A stretch of DNA of 64,000 bases from Gerris lacustris (Eukaryota; Arthropoda; Insecta; Hemiptera; Gerridae). The translations under genes were made by a program, and so were the position numbers. The stretch is from the NCBI GenBank assembly GCA_951217055.1, contig OX578277.1, forward strand, positions 103,357,511-103,421,510. Direction: 5' to 3'. Positions 34,331 to 46,261 of this stretch are shown here, one piece after another. Under the pieces are notes generated by a model. That model worked only from the letters and a program-made list of their open reading frames with translations, ran no database searches and had not been told where the DNA came from. The stretch's first letter is position 1. Each line of letters opens with the position of its first letter.

Positions 34331-35159
34331 GTGCCTTAAAAATAATTACAGATTATTTGTAATAGATAATAATTATTCTTGGCTCAAATTTGAACACAAT
34401 CGTTTCAAATTACCCTGATGACCCCCTTCAGCCCCCTTTACGAACATAATTTTCCAATGTATTAGATTAAGGTTACTTTTTTTGATATATATTATTCTAG
34501 ATGACCTATACTTCAATTCAACTTACCCCTCCCCCACTCTTCCTCCTTGTCGCCAATATTACGTATTCTTGCGTGACTCCAAGGTAAAAAATCAATGTTT
34601 TAGATTTGAGATTATATAAAAGCAAGGGAAGTTTAGAGGAGTGAAAGGTAAAGAAAGAGTAATAAATATAAAAAAAAATATGTTTAACAACTTAAATGTA
34701 TACTTTAAGTTCTTCGTCATTCGAAATTTTCATGTAAATGAAAAATTAGATGAAATACTGCCGCTAATTTTGTTCTTACAAAACTAAATTGATGTTAAAG
34801 TTACGTGGTACTAAAACATGAAGACACTAAAAAAACAAATTTCTCAGTTTAAACTGTTCTAAAAACAACTTTTTTTATTCTTCATCTTTGTTGATTTATC
34901 CTGCAGTCAAATATTATACTACTTTAGAGCAAGGTAATTTTTGTCAAGGTAAAAATAGATTTTTGTAAAAGTTCAAATAAAAAGTTAATTCCAGCTTTTT
35001 AATAACTACACAGTAATAAATGAAAGCATGACAAAGTTGTTATTTATTTTTGTTTTGATGATATTTTCCCAAGAGTTAAAAATCATTAATAAATTTATTC
35101 TACTTTTGCATTTATTTTAGAAATAAAACCAGTAATAAGTTATAAAAATCACAGGGAAG
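34331..35159. other. AT-rich, nothing recognised
   Basis: No gene or repeat boundary noticed. Confidence 0.35.
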
Positions 35160-36015
35160 TACTTGCGTCCAAGTACTTTTTAGGGTTTTGTAGACGATTA
35201 AGCATACCCGTTATGAAATTATGATTTTTTTTCTTCGATCCTAAGGGTCCTGGGTTCGATCCCCCGGGAGGTCACAATGTTTTTTATAGGTAATAACGAC
35301 AAGATAAATTACATTTTTTTAGGAAATTTTCATCGTCCAACCATACGTTGTAACCATGAATCATTTCAAAATTTTAAGACCATCCATTATATAAAATTTG
35401 GGGGGGGGGATTTTTTTTGGGGTTATATTTTGACTTATAAAACCAATAAAGAATTAAAAATTTAAAAAAGCAAATATATATTTGTATTGTACTCTTCAGC
35501 AGCTTTCATTTGATACCCAACTCAAAATTTTTAAAGAATAAAATTTTGGGGGCACTCCAAATTTTCGTGCACAAAATTGGTAATTTTCAAAACCTGGGAA
35601 TGAACTCCCGGAAATATCATCGCCCCACTATAAGGTATTAGTATGAATTATTTCGAAATTTTAGCACCAGCTGATCTATAGTGGTTGGGGGGGGGGGGGG
35701 GGGAATTTTTTTGGGGTATATTTTGATTTTTTTTCCCCTATAAGGAATGCAAATTTTTAAAAAGCATATATATATTTGTGTCCTACTCTTCAGCAGCTTT
35801 CATTTGTTACCTACTCAAAAATTAAAAAAAATATAAATTTTTGAGTTTATCACATTTTTTCGAATTGCGCATGCGCAAATCTAATTATGAATTTCAGTAC
35901 TTTCGCTTAAACGGTTCGGGCCCTATGAACCAAAGAGCGACGGACGGACGGACACATCACCCTCGGTATAAGGGTTTTGAGAAGTATCTACAAAACCCTA
36001 AAAAGGGATACTTGA
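35160..36015. mobile_element. Family C element with internal duplication
   Basis: Inverted arms TTTTTAGGGTTTTGTAGA (35178-35195) and TCTACAAAACCCTAAAAA (35986-36003). Inside, two related blocks of about 300 bp each have a G run followed by GATTTTTTTTGGGG-like sequence and CTCTTCAGCAGCTTTCATTTG (35495 and 35786). A B box GGGTTCGATCCCC lies at 35252. Right side has ACGGACGGACGGACAC. Confidence 0.65.
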
Positions 36016-36070
36016 AATAAAATTCATTTTTGTATACTTTTATACTTTTTCTTATTTGATGCTGTTGTCG

Positions 36071-36101
<31 letters not shown>

Positions 36102-36474
36102 TTATGTTGATTAAGCTTAATCTTCTTAATGTTGTGATAAGAAATTTTCGTCGTTTTAAGTCAATTGCACATATTAATTCTTATTAATCTTCGTGTTTGT
36201 GAAATTATAGAAGTATAGGTGAGATAATATTATACCAAACTATATTTTAATATACCAACTATTGATAATTTTAGGAAATTACTTTTCCACTTATAAAGAA
36301 AATATATCTTTCTTTTTTTAGTGGCAACACTGTATTTTTGACAAGCATGTATAAATCTAATTGCTTATCTACCTTCCTATACATTTTAATTTCATCGCAA
36401 TCAAATAAGTCCAATAAGTTAAACTGTAGATTTGTGAACAGAAAATCTCAAGTTAAAAAAAAAATAAAAAAAAA
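36016..36474. other. T run and AT-rich DNA
   Basis: T run at 36070-36098; no gene. Confidence 0.4.
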
Positions 36475-36871
36475 ATAGACTGCCAATTAGTGTGGCACAT
36501 AGCTTCCTCGCATCCTATCATGTACTTTATTGTTATATTGTTTATTGTGTAAAAAGTATTAATAGTTTTAGCGATCTTTGACACTTCATAGCGGTGTCAC
36601 TGTTGGTTTTACTAAAAAATTGTATTTGAAAAAAATGTTTGTCTCATTGAATAAATGAAGTTAGATTTTTTTTTCGACCTAAAATTCCAATTTTAAATTT
36701 GAAATACACGTTTACGCGAGCGTTGCTCGTGAACGCTTGGACGGATAACGTTGTCCAACGAACTCGTCCTGGGCATTGGTAAAATGAACATTTCTATTGA
36801 ATTTCATCAAAATCGGTCGACATTTACTCAAGTTATCGTCACACGTTTCATAATTCGCGGACACACAGACC

Positions 36872-36903
<32 letters not shown>

Positions 36904-37040
36904 CGAGACCAAAAATGTTCCCTGATGTCTGAAACGGATTTCTGTCTTGGAATTTTTAAAATCGGAGACATAAAAGTATTTCGTTCTCAAAAGTGAACAC
37001 AATGCTTCCGTTACCTTCGGTAAGCTCGGAAGCAATAATC
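36475..37040 (+). mobile_element. Family B copy with (CAGA)n
   Basis: Complete copy, head ACTGCCAATTAGTGTGGCAC, CAGA array 36867-36902, end double hairpin at about 37003-37033. Very similar to 28030-28622. Confidence 0.82.
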
Positions 37041-37296
37041 ATAGTTTTAATGACTTTCAAGAACATCCATGCCAAATTTGAAGAATATTTAACAACGCTT
37101 TTGGCCAAACGGACAGACAATCAGACGATTTGCGGTCAATTTAAAACAGATTCGCTTCATTCAAAACTCTCAATAATCATGTAAAAACAAGAGTAAAAAT
37201 TTAATTTCATACAGAGACAACAATGCTAAAGTAAGCTTATCATCTGATAAAGTAATATTATTAGCTGATCTTTCTATTCCTGTAGAAGTTAACAAT

Positions 37297-37332
<36 letters not shown>

Positions 37333-38584
37333 GAAGAAGAAAAAAGATTGCTTATTTAAAGAAAATAATTTGGTCTTAGAAGGGGGCAAGAGTTAACATT
37401 TAATTAATAATTATTTTAAATGGTTCTTAGGCTAATTATGCTAATATGATTAAATATTTAATACAGTGTAGTGGCATTACTACGCCAAATGAATCGAACT
37501 GTACTCGTAAAACAAACATTTGGCTTATTTTTTAATTCTTTTTTAAATCAGCTGATTTTTGTCATAGAGTGTGAAATGAATCAACGCTTAGCTAATCCAT
37601 TCATGTAAATAATTAATACACCAAATTTGAATTTGTTTGATAAATAATTCTTCTTTAGAGGCAACACTGTTTATTAGATCTAATCAGCTAATTTTGTTAG
37701 AGGTAAACATAAATAAATTATGAAATTTCTTTATTAATTTAGTGTGGCAACAAAAAACGGAAAAGGGCAAACAGAAGACTTGTATATAATTAAAAAATAC
37801 AATAAAAGAAAGCTTTGGAATCGAAGAAATATCAATTTACGAATTTCAGGGTTTAAATAATGCAGATTTCAATAATTGCTAAAAGCATAATAATGTTATA
37901 CGCATGCCTGAAACGTTTACATCCCATAAAAATGAAATTTAAACTTTGTATTCGATTTCCACACTGAAGCACAAAAAAATGAATACTTTTCGATCACAAG
38001 GATAAACTGTCAACTTGATAAATAGTATAACAGCTTAAGTACCTTCATTAAATATGTTTACTTGCTTATAGCTTACAACATACCTACTACAATGTTGTCA
38101 TAATTTACACAACATTCACACAAACATTTATGTTCTGTTAACTTTTATTATGAAATTGACATGACTTAGAAAACATGTTTTATTATATCGGAATAATGAC
38201 CTTAAAAGTAGTTTATTTTGGATATTTAGAAATCATGTTGTAAACATATACAATATGTAGGGAACACAAAATATAAGTCCGATGCGTTGTTTTGTACGAG
38301 AACGTCCTACGCTTAAACTTGTATTATAGTTCCATTTAAGTATGTAGGGACTTAAAATGAATGGACTTAGTAAGAGTTTTGTAGAGTCATCAAGATGAAA
38401 ACAAGTTTACTTAAAATAACCTATTGAGTTCTTATCTTCTTGAATTGTCCTTCAATAAATTGTTGTAAAAAAACTTACATTATTACATGTAAACAAGTTA
38501 CGTAGTTTAAAAAAAAAATTAAAAGAGAGAATCAATGTAAATAGTGAGGCATGTAAATGTCACATTCAGATTCCATAAGCTATT
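37041..38584. other. AT-rich with a long T run
   Basis: T run 37297-37328. No gene or recognised element. Confidence 0.35.
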
Positions 38585-38995
38585 TTCTCAAAAACTAGAT
38601 TTTTCCCGGGAAAACCGCTTATATCGTTAGATTCATATTTAAATCGACTACATTTTAGAATTATTTAATCAAAATCGTCGGAACCGTTTTTGAGAAATAT
38701 TTTTTTTTACGTTTTTGGAGGGCAGCGCCCCCAAAATTGGAGCTAAAATTCATTTCTTGATTTCGCCTCAGGGTATGATTTTTCTATAAACATGCAACAT
38801 GCATGCCAAATTTCGCCGGCCCAGTAGTAAAGGCTCCATGCGCCATGCGTCTGCACAGACGACAGACAACAGAAGACAGGCAACAGACAGACATTTTATA
38901 ATAAAAACTTTTTTGGACTCAGGGACCTCAAAACGTGTAAATCTATCAGAATCTCTCTAATTTTCGTGCCATAGTTCCTCTTTATATAAGAAAGT
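38585..38995 (-). mobile_element. Family A copy, 3' part
   Basis: The plus strand shows TTTTCCCGGGAAAACCG (38601), GTTTTTGAGAAAT, GCCAAATTTCG, GTCTGCACAGACG and a tail near TTTATATAAGAAAGT. The tRNA-like module is missing. Confidence 0.7.
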
Positions 38996-39779
38996 AAAAA
39001 TTGTTTTTAGGATGTAATCTATCAGTTGTTGCGACATTTCTTTTTTTCATTTATAAATATAATTATATAGTACTATAATTAAAAATTAGATTAGCATACG
39101 GAGACAAAGAATATTAATTATTGTCACTCAATAATGAATTATTTATTACTCTGCTAGTAAGGTTATCGTATATTGAACTCGTTCTAAAATTATATTATGT
39201 CATTGAATATTTTATTAGATGATAGTGAATTAATATTATCAGTGGGAATATTTTTTTAGGATGGGTTACGTTATAATTCAATCTGAATTTTTTTAATAGT
39301 ATTATCAAGTTGGCATAGACCTAGATTTGATTCAAGTATGTCTGGCCTCATAAATTAATGATAAGACTCTATTTCTTTTTACTCTAAGTTTTTTTTTTCT
39401 TATTTAAGGAAAACGAAGATTGATAAAAAGGTAAAAATCTATCCGATGCAGCTCGTACTAAATTTTTTCAGTTACGAGGTGCATAATTACTTGGTCCCGC
39501 ATAATTACTTGGTCGTACATTTATTGCAAATTTAAGCATTGCGAGAAGTGTCAGACATATATCTCCGACATAAATCTCAAGCAATTTCTCTCAGATGTAA
39601 ACACTCAAAGCTATTTCTGTCAGACACTTGACATTTATTGCCAGAGAGAAGTGTCGGGTGTAAACGCACCTTTAGAATTTTTTAATCAAAATCGTCAGAA
39701 TCATTTGTTTCTTCAAAGAGTATCAGATTTTATCAGGGCGAGGATGGTGCTCCCTAATTTAGAACTAAAATTATTCCTC

Positions 39780-40330
39780 AATTTTACATGGCTGTTTCAA
39801 TTGTACTTTAGACGATGTGTATGAAGTTATAATAAAATCATTACGTTAGGACGTAAGATATCGTTAAAAACGTTGTTTTCTCTATTTTAAACATTTAGGT
39901 CCGCTATAGTTTCAGCTATCTTTAACACTTCATAGCGTTGTCAGTTTTAGATTTATTAAAAAAATGTATATATAAATGTTGTTTGTCTCATTGAATATAT
40001 GAAGTTAGAATTTTTCCCGACCTAAAATTCCAATTTTGCATTTGAAGGTTTACGTTTACAGAGCGTTGCGCGTGAACGCTTGGGCGGATAACGTTGTCCA
40101 ACGAACATGTCCTGGACAATGGTAAAACGAACATTGTGTACCAAATTTCAACAAAATCGGTCAATTTTTACTCAAGTTAGCGTCATGGGTCGATTTCGTG
40201 ACAATTGATTTTGTGACGGTCGGATTTGTGATGTTCGATTTCGTTACCGGTCGCGTTTTTCGGATTCATTCCCGGGCTCCAGACGCTGTAATATGCCATA
40301 ACGAACTTCATGCCAACTACTGTCAAAATA
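39780..40330 (+). mobile_element. Family B' element
   Basis: Same order as 33900-34320: CTGTTTCAATTGTACTTTAG, GCGTTGCGCGTGAACGCTTG, ACCAAATTTCAACAAAATCGG and CGGGCTCCAGACGCTG. Confidence 0.65.
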
Positions 40331-40918
40331 AGTAAGATCGAGTATTGAATTACAAGTAAAGATTCCCATATTTCTACGGAGTTCAATGCTATTTTTGTTT
40401 CATTCAGTAATCTGCCTTTGGTTGGTTCCCATTATATTTATATTGAATCTTCGAGCTTGAAAGAGTTAAAAATAAAAAGAGGCCTTATCAGTTAAATAAG
40501 TCTGAAATCATAGAAGTAAGAGAGAAGAATGTTGCATATATACGAGTTGATCTCTTCAAATAAGACATTCAGTATACGCAATCCTCTAAGCTAAGTTTAG
40601 AAAGAAAGCTTATTTTATCGTTAACATCTAATTTGTAAAAAATACAATCCCTGAATATAAAATTAGTCTTGGCGCCATTTAGAATTAAAATTCAGCTAAT
40701 GTTTTTATTTGATTGAATTGTGATAATGAATTCCATTATATTGTAAATCAATCTGCTAAAATAACGAAATAAAATTGTTTAAATTTGACTGACTAATTGG
40801 CGCACCTAGACAAAATTATCTATAGTTCACTTTAGCAATACCATTATTGTGCCTTTATCAGATTTAGAGAAAATAATTGATTAGTCGATTCACCTCGGGG
40901 TTATACCATAATATTTTT

Positions 40919-41286
40919 TTAAGTTTTAGGTAGTATTCATACTACGGAAAGATTAAATTTTACTTTAAATCAAATTATAATTATCAATAACTTCGGGAGA
41001 CATACAGAGAAAAATAGACCCCCGCACCGAGACTTGAACCACGGGCCTCCAATTAATCCGTTACAGGCGCTCTTACCTACTGAGCTATACGGGAGAATGA
41101 TTTTTCTCTGTAGTTACCGATACAAATTCCCAGAATCTAAGCTTTCAATCTTTTCTACAAGTCTATTGCAAGCCAAATATTCACGGCAATAGAACTATAA
41201 TTATGAAGTACTCAATTAATACCTGTACCTAGTACAATCAATTAGAAATTCAAATTTTTAAGTAATATTTACTTACTAATTTATTA
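40919..41286 (-). mobile_element. Single T348 element, diverged
   Basis: One unit of the T348 family, clearly diverged from the trimer at 14231. Flanked by CATAATATTTTT-like repeats (40907-40918 and 41287-41298). The A-rich end is again at the low coordinate for a minus-sense element. Confidence 0.75.
41018..41096 (-). ncRNA. tRNA-like domain of the single T348 element
   Basis: Box A TAGCTCAGTAGG, box B GGTTCAAGTCT, acceptor-like CTCCCG/CGGGGG and outer stem AGAGAAAAAT/ATTTTTCTCT. The anticodon arm is degraded. Relative to the trimer copies, T-A in the outer stem became A-T and a T-A in the acceptor stem became C-G. Confidence 0.65.
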
Positions 41287-41590
41287 CATAATATTTTTAC
41301 TTATTCCATCAAAACCAGTTCTGTATTTTAGGCAAGACTATAGTTTGTATAGTCATAAAAATGTATATTAATTGTAATAATAATGTATATTTATTTTCAC
41401 CAATTATTTTATACAAAAAAAAAAAATATATTTTACAAATAGTATAAGAATATTTTTTTTTTTTTTTTTTTTAAATATTTTAAATTGTATTTGTATATTC
41501 ATTGTTTACATTTTGGTGAGGGTCTCAGTAGAGTAAAACTCTTGAAAGAGGACCCTGATAATACCTCATTTATTTTGACATATATACATA

Positions 41591-41592
41591 TT

Positions 41593-41670
<78 letters not shown>
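41591..41670. repeat. (TA)n microsatellite
   Basis: About 40 TA dinucleotides, abutting a Family A copy. Confidence 0.95.
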
Positions 41671-41671
<1 letters not shown>

Positions 41672-41674
<3 letters not shown>

Positions 41675-42015
41675 AGATTTTGATGGATTTGCACGTTGTA
41701 AGGCCCCCTGAGTCCAAAGTTGTCTTTTCGTCTGTTGATCTGTGTAGACGCGACTAGCTGAAACTACAGTGCCAAATTTTGATGAAATTTGGTAAATATC
41801 ATTTTTTTAAAAATCATTCTTGAGGTGGAGTCGAAAAATATATTTAAGTAATAAAGTAGGAGACGCTGCCCTCAAAAACACAGGAAAAAATATTTCTCGA
41901 AATTGATGTGACAATTATGATAAACAAATTTTAAATTGTATACTTTGAAGTCGCTATCCCGATTAAAATCTAGTTCCTGAGATATTGATAAAAATAAATC
42001 TGATTTTGCTGAAAA
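41672..42015 (+). mobile_element. Family A copy, partial
   Basis: Begins AGAGATTTTGATGGATTTGC after the TA array and has GTCTGTTGATCTGTGTAGAC, GATGAAATTTGG and AAAATCTAGTTCCTGAGATA. The tRNA-like part is lost. Confidence 0.6.
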
Positions 42016-42214
42016 TCGAAAATGTAAACAATCACCTGTTGATCACTTTTTAAAAATATATTTAATTAAAATCGGTATTATTGGATTTAAATTCCGGTAA
42101 GAGAAAGTTTTTTTTTTCGGACCAATTTAGTAAACATATTTATTTGGGCTAATCATACATTACTTTAATAACAACACAATAGTTTCTTCCTATATATACA
42201 TTTCGTAATGTAAA

Positions 42215-43020
42215 AAATAGGTCCGAGATAACTTAGACAAACTTTCTCATATAGTTCATAAATACGTAGCCCAGTGTTTTTCATTTATGTGTTTTCGTGT
42301 GTGCTTTTGTGCATTCAATTATTTCGGAGATCTAGAGCATTTAATTATGAAGTGTACTAAGTACAGAGATAGTAGGGAGAGATTGCTCCATATCATCTCT
42401 GATAAAATAAAACAACCAGTTTTTTATAAAAACATTCTTTAAAGCAATAATATCCTTGTGTTTCGTGAAATATACAATTTTCTATATAGTGAACAAATAA
42501 AAATTTAAATAAATAGGAAAACGAGCAAATAAGAAACATTAATACTTGTATGGATGTATAGTTGAAAAGCTAATGCCAAAAAAAAAAATATATTATTGAA
42601 CATTTCATCCAAAATTTATTATAAAAATAACTTCTCCTGTGCGGGGAATCAAACCCGGGTTCTCTCCGTCCTCGTTTTAAGCTATTTCCTCAGGAACTAC
42701 ATTTTTACCGGGAAAATAGTCGGAACCGTTTTCGAGAAATGTTTTTACGTTTTTTCAGAGTTTTTGGGGAGTAGCGCCTCCAAATTTGGAGCTATAATTA
42801 ATTTCTCACATACCTCGGAATCTGATTTTTCTGAACATTTATGTAAAATTTTGTTAAAATCAGCCTAGTAATTAAGGTTCCATGCGTCTGCCCAGACGAC
42901 ACACGGCAGACAGACATTTTTGGATTCCGGGGACCTCAAAACGTGTAAATCCATCCAAATCTCAAAAATGAATATCCGTGCCATCAAAATGCGTTCTCTA
43001 TAAATGAGAAAATAAAAACA
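42215..43020 (-). mobile_element. Family A copy, long
   Basis: The plus strand shows GTCCGAGATAACTTAGACAA, GTAGCCCAGTGTTTTTCA, the tRNA-like CTCCTGTGCGGGGAATCAAA (42634), GTCGGAACCGTTTTCGAGAA, GTCTGCCCAGACG and a tail near 42990. An AT-rich patch at 42400-42560 may be an insertion. Confidence 0.65.
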
Positions 43021-43565
43021 ACGAGAAAGTATAAAATACGACTGTTTCCATCAAAAAAGTATAGCTGACAGAATTGAAATTTATTATTAAAACTAGGTTA
43101 ATAGAGTTTCCAAAAAGGTCTATATATTAATTTTGAGAGACGCAAGGAATATCCCATGCGTAGAGTGTTAGGATGATCTAACAGTCTCTATATTAATAGA
43201 CTGTTTGTAGCTATAAATATCTAAACACATTATAAAATCTCATGGGGAAGCCAATGCATCTATTTAACACTGTGACTTATCAAAGACTACGCTTGCTTTG
43301 ACTTACTGTTTATATAAGATTGTAAATAAATAAATATAATATTTATACAAAATGAATAATATTATGTACAACAAAATGTCAAAATTTATTTTAAATAAAA
43401 GAAAACCCACGAACTCAAGTTTCATCTGTTAGCTATGACATGGTTAAAAACAAATCAAATTCAAATTGATAATTTATTTTTTTTTTAAAAAACTGTTATT
43501 TCAAATAAAACATTATAATTAAATATTTTGTTTGTTTATTGGTAAACAATACTTAAATTTAGTCA

Positions 43566-43990
43566 CTTCTTTAGATTGTTACTCCCCTTATAAAGAAAAC
43601 AGAATGGAGTAACAATCTAAAGAAGGTGTACGGAATGTTCTTCTTTAGACTGTTACTCCCCTTATAATGAAATCAGAGGGGAGTAACTGTCTAAAGAAGG
43701 TGTACGGAATGTTCTTCTTTAAACTGTTACTCCCCTTATAATGAAAACAGAGGGGAGTAACTGTCTAAAGAAGGTGTACGGTATGTTCTTCTTTAGACTG
43801 TTACTCCCCTTATAAAGAAAACAGAATGGAGTAACAATCTAAAGAAGGTGTACGGAATGTTCTTCTTTAGACTGTTACACCCCTTATAAGGAAAACAGAT
43901 GTGTGATATTCCTTTGTCCCAAAGTACATTGGACTAAACATCACTTTGTCTAAATAGTTATTTAGTCAAAGTAATTTATATTCTAAAAAA
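43566..43990. repeat. 74-bp tandem array, each unit a hairpin
   Basis: Starts at 43568, 43642, 43716, 43790 and 43864 (exact 74-bp spacing). In each unit CTTTAGAxTGTTACTCCCCT pairs with a later GGAGTAACxxTCTAAAG. The last unit decays and runs into a GTGTGATATTCCTTTGTCCC repeat also found at 6626. Confidence 0.9.
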
Positions 43991-44069
43991 ACATAGGGGA
44001 GTAACAATCTAAATAAGTACCCAAATTTATAACTTAGCTCAGTAATATTTATTATTTTGCTTCCGACCT

Positions 44070-44260
44070 TAAGCCGGCCATACACGTTGCGGTGTAACTG
44101 ACAGGTAACTTGTACAGGTAAACCTGAGCGTATATACTGTCAAATAATGATATGACTGTACAGTTGTTATAGCACACACCGGTTCACCTCTACTGGTTAC
44201 CTGCCCAGGTTTACCTTCAGTTTTTTTTAACCTTTTAGGGGATAGCGCCCCCAAATTTAT
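44070..44260. repeat. GCCGGCCATACACG repeat end joined to a Family A scrap
   Basis: 44072-44090 resembles GGCC-type ends of Harbinger-like elements, but no partner end was found. 44235-44290 reads GGGGATAGCGCCCCCAAATT and CTCGATTTCACCTCGGGGTA, from Family A. Confidence 0.35.
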
Positions 44261-44289
44261 AGCTATTATTCACTCCTCGATTTCACCTC

Positions 44290-45470
44290 GGGGTATTATT
44301 ATTCGAAATAATAATATATTATATTAATATATAATATTATTATTCTGTACGCCAAATTTTATAAAAATCGGCCTAGTAGTTTAGGCTTAACGCGTCTGGC
44401 TTTGACGAAAATGTAGAGAATAATACCCCTCCAGAAATAATTAATTCGGCAAAAAATACAACTCAAGATTAATGCCATCTTTATCAAGAGAAGAGATACG
44501 AACTTACTACAGCAAGTTTATTTTTTCTGTATTAATTATTTAAATCTAACAATCGTAGATAAAGTTCGGTACGCAACTCGTGCGAAAACGGCATTTTGCA
44601 TTGCTCGTGTGGTTTTACTACCCTCGCTGTCGCTCGGTTGCGAACTCCACACTCGCATGCAAAATGCTACTTTCCACACTCGACGCGTAATGTACTATTA
44701 AGTTAAGCACGTGACTGATATTTATGTACTAAATTGGTTCTTTATTCGACGTTTTAAAATTTATACATGCTTAATTGAATTTGTTGCAGGATGAAGACAA
44801 TGCATTCTGCAGTAAACATCTCTCTATATTCTATGCAGCTGAAGAATGGCAGATCCTCATATGCAAACAAATTACGAATGAGATGAAGCTAGATTATTTT
44901 AATATTACTTGAAATTCTACTATATGAAGTAAGTGTAATAAAAAGTGCAATTTTTTTCTACATATATTAATTATTTAATTTGTTAAATACTCGTAAATAC
45001 CGTGTAACTATGAATTTATTTTCTGGAATTTTGCATGAATTATTGCATTGTTAAGTGATAAATTAAAAAAAAAAAAAATGTATGCAACATTCGAATATGA
45101 TATTTTGCATAATGTTTTGAATCATCAACTCTTCAGACTTGCAAACATACATTGTACATAACGGACATCCGGGACTAGTTGAAACCTTAGACAATATCAT
45201 AACATATTCATGATTCTCTAAGCAGGAAGTAGTATTAGCAACATCCAGGATAGACCACACCTGGGGCTAACAAATAATTTCAGGGAATGAAAAAAAGAGA
45301 AATTTTATAAATTAGCAGTCAAAAATCCACAATAGCTGATGTTAACTTACAGAGTTTTAACCAATTTTAGTTAGTCCATCATTAGTTCACTGAAAAGAAC
45401 TAACTAAAGTGGTAAATACCTAAAATGGTCTGTATTTCAATTAGCTATTGTGATTTAAGGCCAAAAACTG
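44290..45470. other. AT-rich with one CTCG-box repeat
   Basis: 44560-44710 has TTTGCATTGCTCGTGTGG and CCCTCGCTGTCGCTCGG, a known-looking arthropod repeat with mirrored CTCG boxes. No gene seen. Confidence 0.4.
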
Positions 45471-45472
45471 AT

Positions 45473-45615
<143 letters not shown>

Positions 45616-45639
45616 AAGTCATACTGCTAGACGGGTAGA

Positions 45640-45900
45640 GATGACGAACCACTTGTTGCGGAACCTAGCAATTAGGCCATCTTTTGGGCCCATTTTAGTA
45701 GCGCCGTGGTGAAGAGTGCCTGCCAACATTACACATCATGCCTCTGTACATTGTACTGCCAAAGCGAGTATGGTGCGATCATTAGTAAGCCATATAAATT
45801 AGAGCATCACGGCGAGTGATCGAACCCACGACCTCGTGCCGCTATCGATTCAATAATGGCCCAGCAGACGTGGTAAGTAATTTTTACCTACATGGCCACG
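45640..45900 (-). mobile_element. tRNA-like SINE
   Basis: The minus strand has GTGGGTTCGATCACTCG (45808-45824), a B box with surrounding GC-richer sequence, near CCACGTCTGCTGGGCC. It directly follows the TAG array. No complete tRNA fold was built. Confidence 0.45.
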
Positions 45901-46036
45901 CTAGCTTTCAATAATAAACTGATTAAATTTGCCTATTAAGTGGTAACTCTGTGATTATGTTCAAAAGAATTACGTTTGAAACAAATAATTATTGACTAAT
46001 GATCTGTTCGTATCAGCTTTTTAGTGTAGCAAATAT

Positions 46037-46261
46037 TTGTGCTCTTCCAAAGCTGACCAAAATATTATTCTTGGCAAAGTGAGAGTTTTAATAACAAAAG
46101 CATGTTGCCAAGAATTTAAATGTAAATTCCGAATTGCGCCTCTGATAATAAAATCATTACAAATATTTAACCTACTTTCTGGTTACCTATATGGAAAGGT
46201 GAAACTTTCACAGTACAGATTATTTATTTCTGATGACAATGAAAGTTATTCAAAATTATGA
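46037..46261 (+). pseudogene. Possible LINE reverse transcriptase C-terminal scrap
   Basis: 74 codons including KACCQEFKCKFRIAPLIIKS and LQIFNLL, vaguely like the region after the RT domain of some arthropod LINEs (C..F..L.I....L.IF..L). Weak; it could be chance. Confidence 0.25.

Noticed and set aside
41499..41717. YIYIYI frame
   Set aside because: It is a TA microsatellite.
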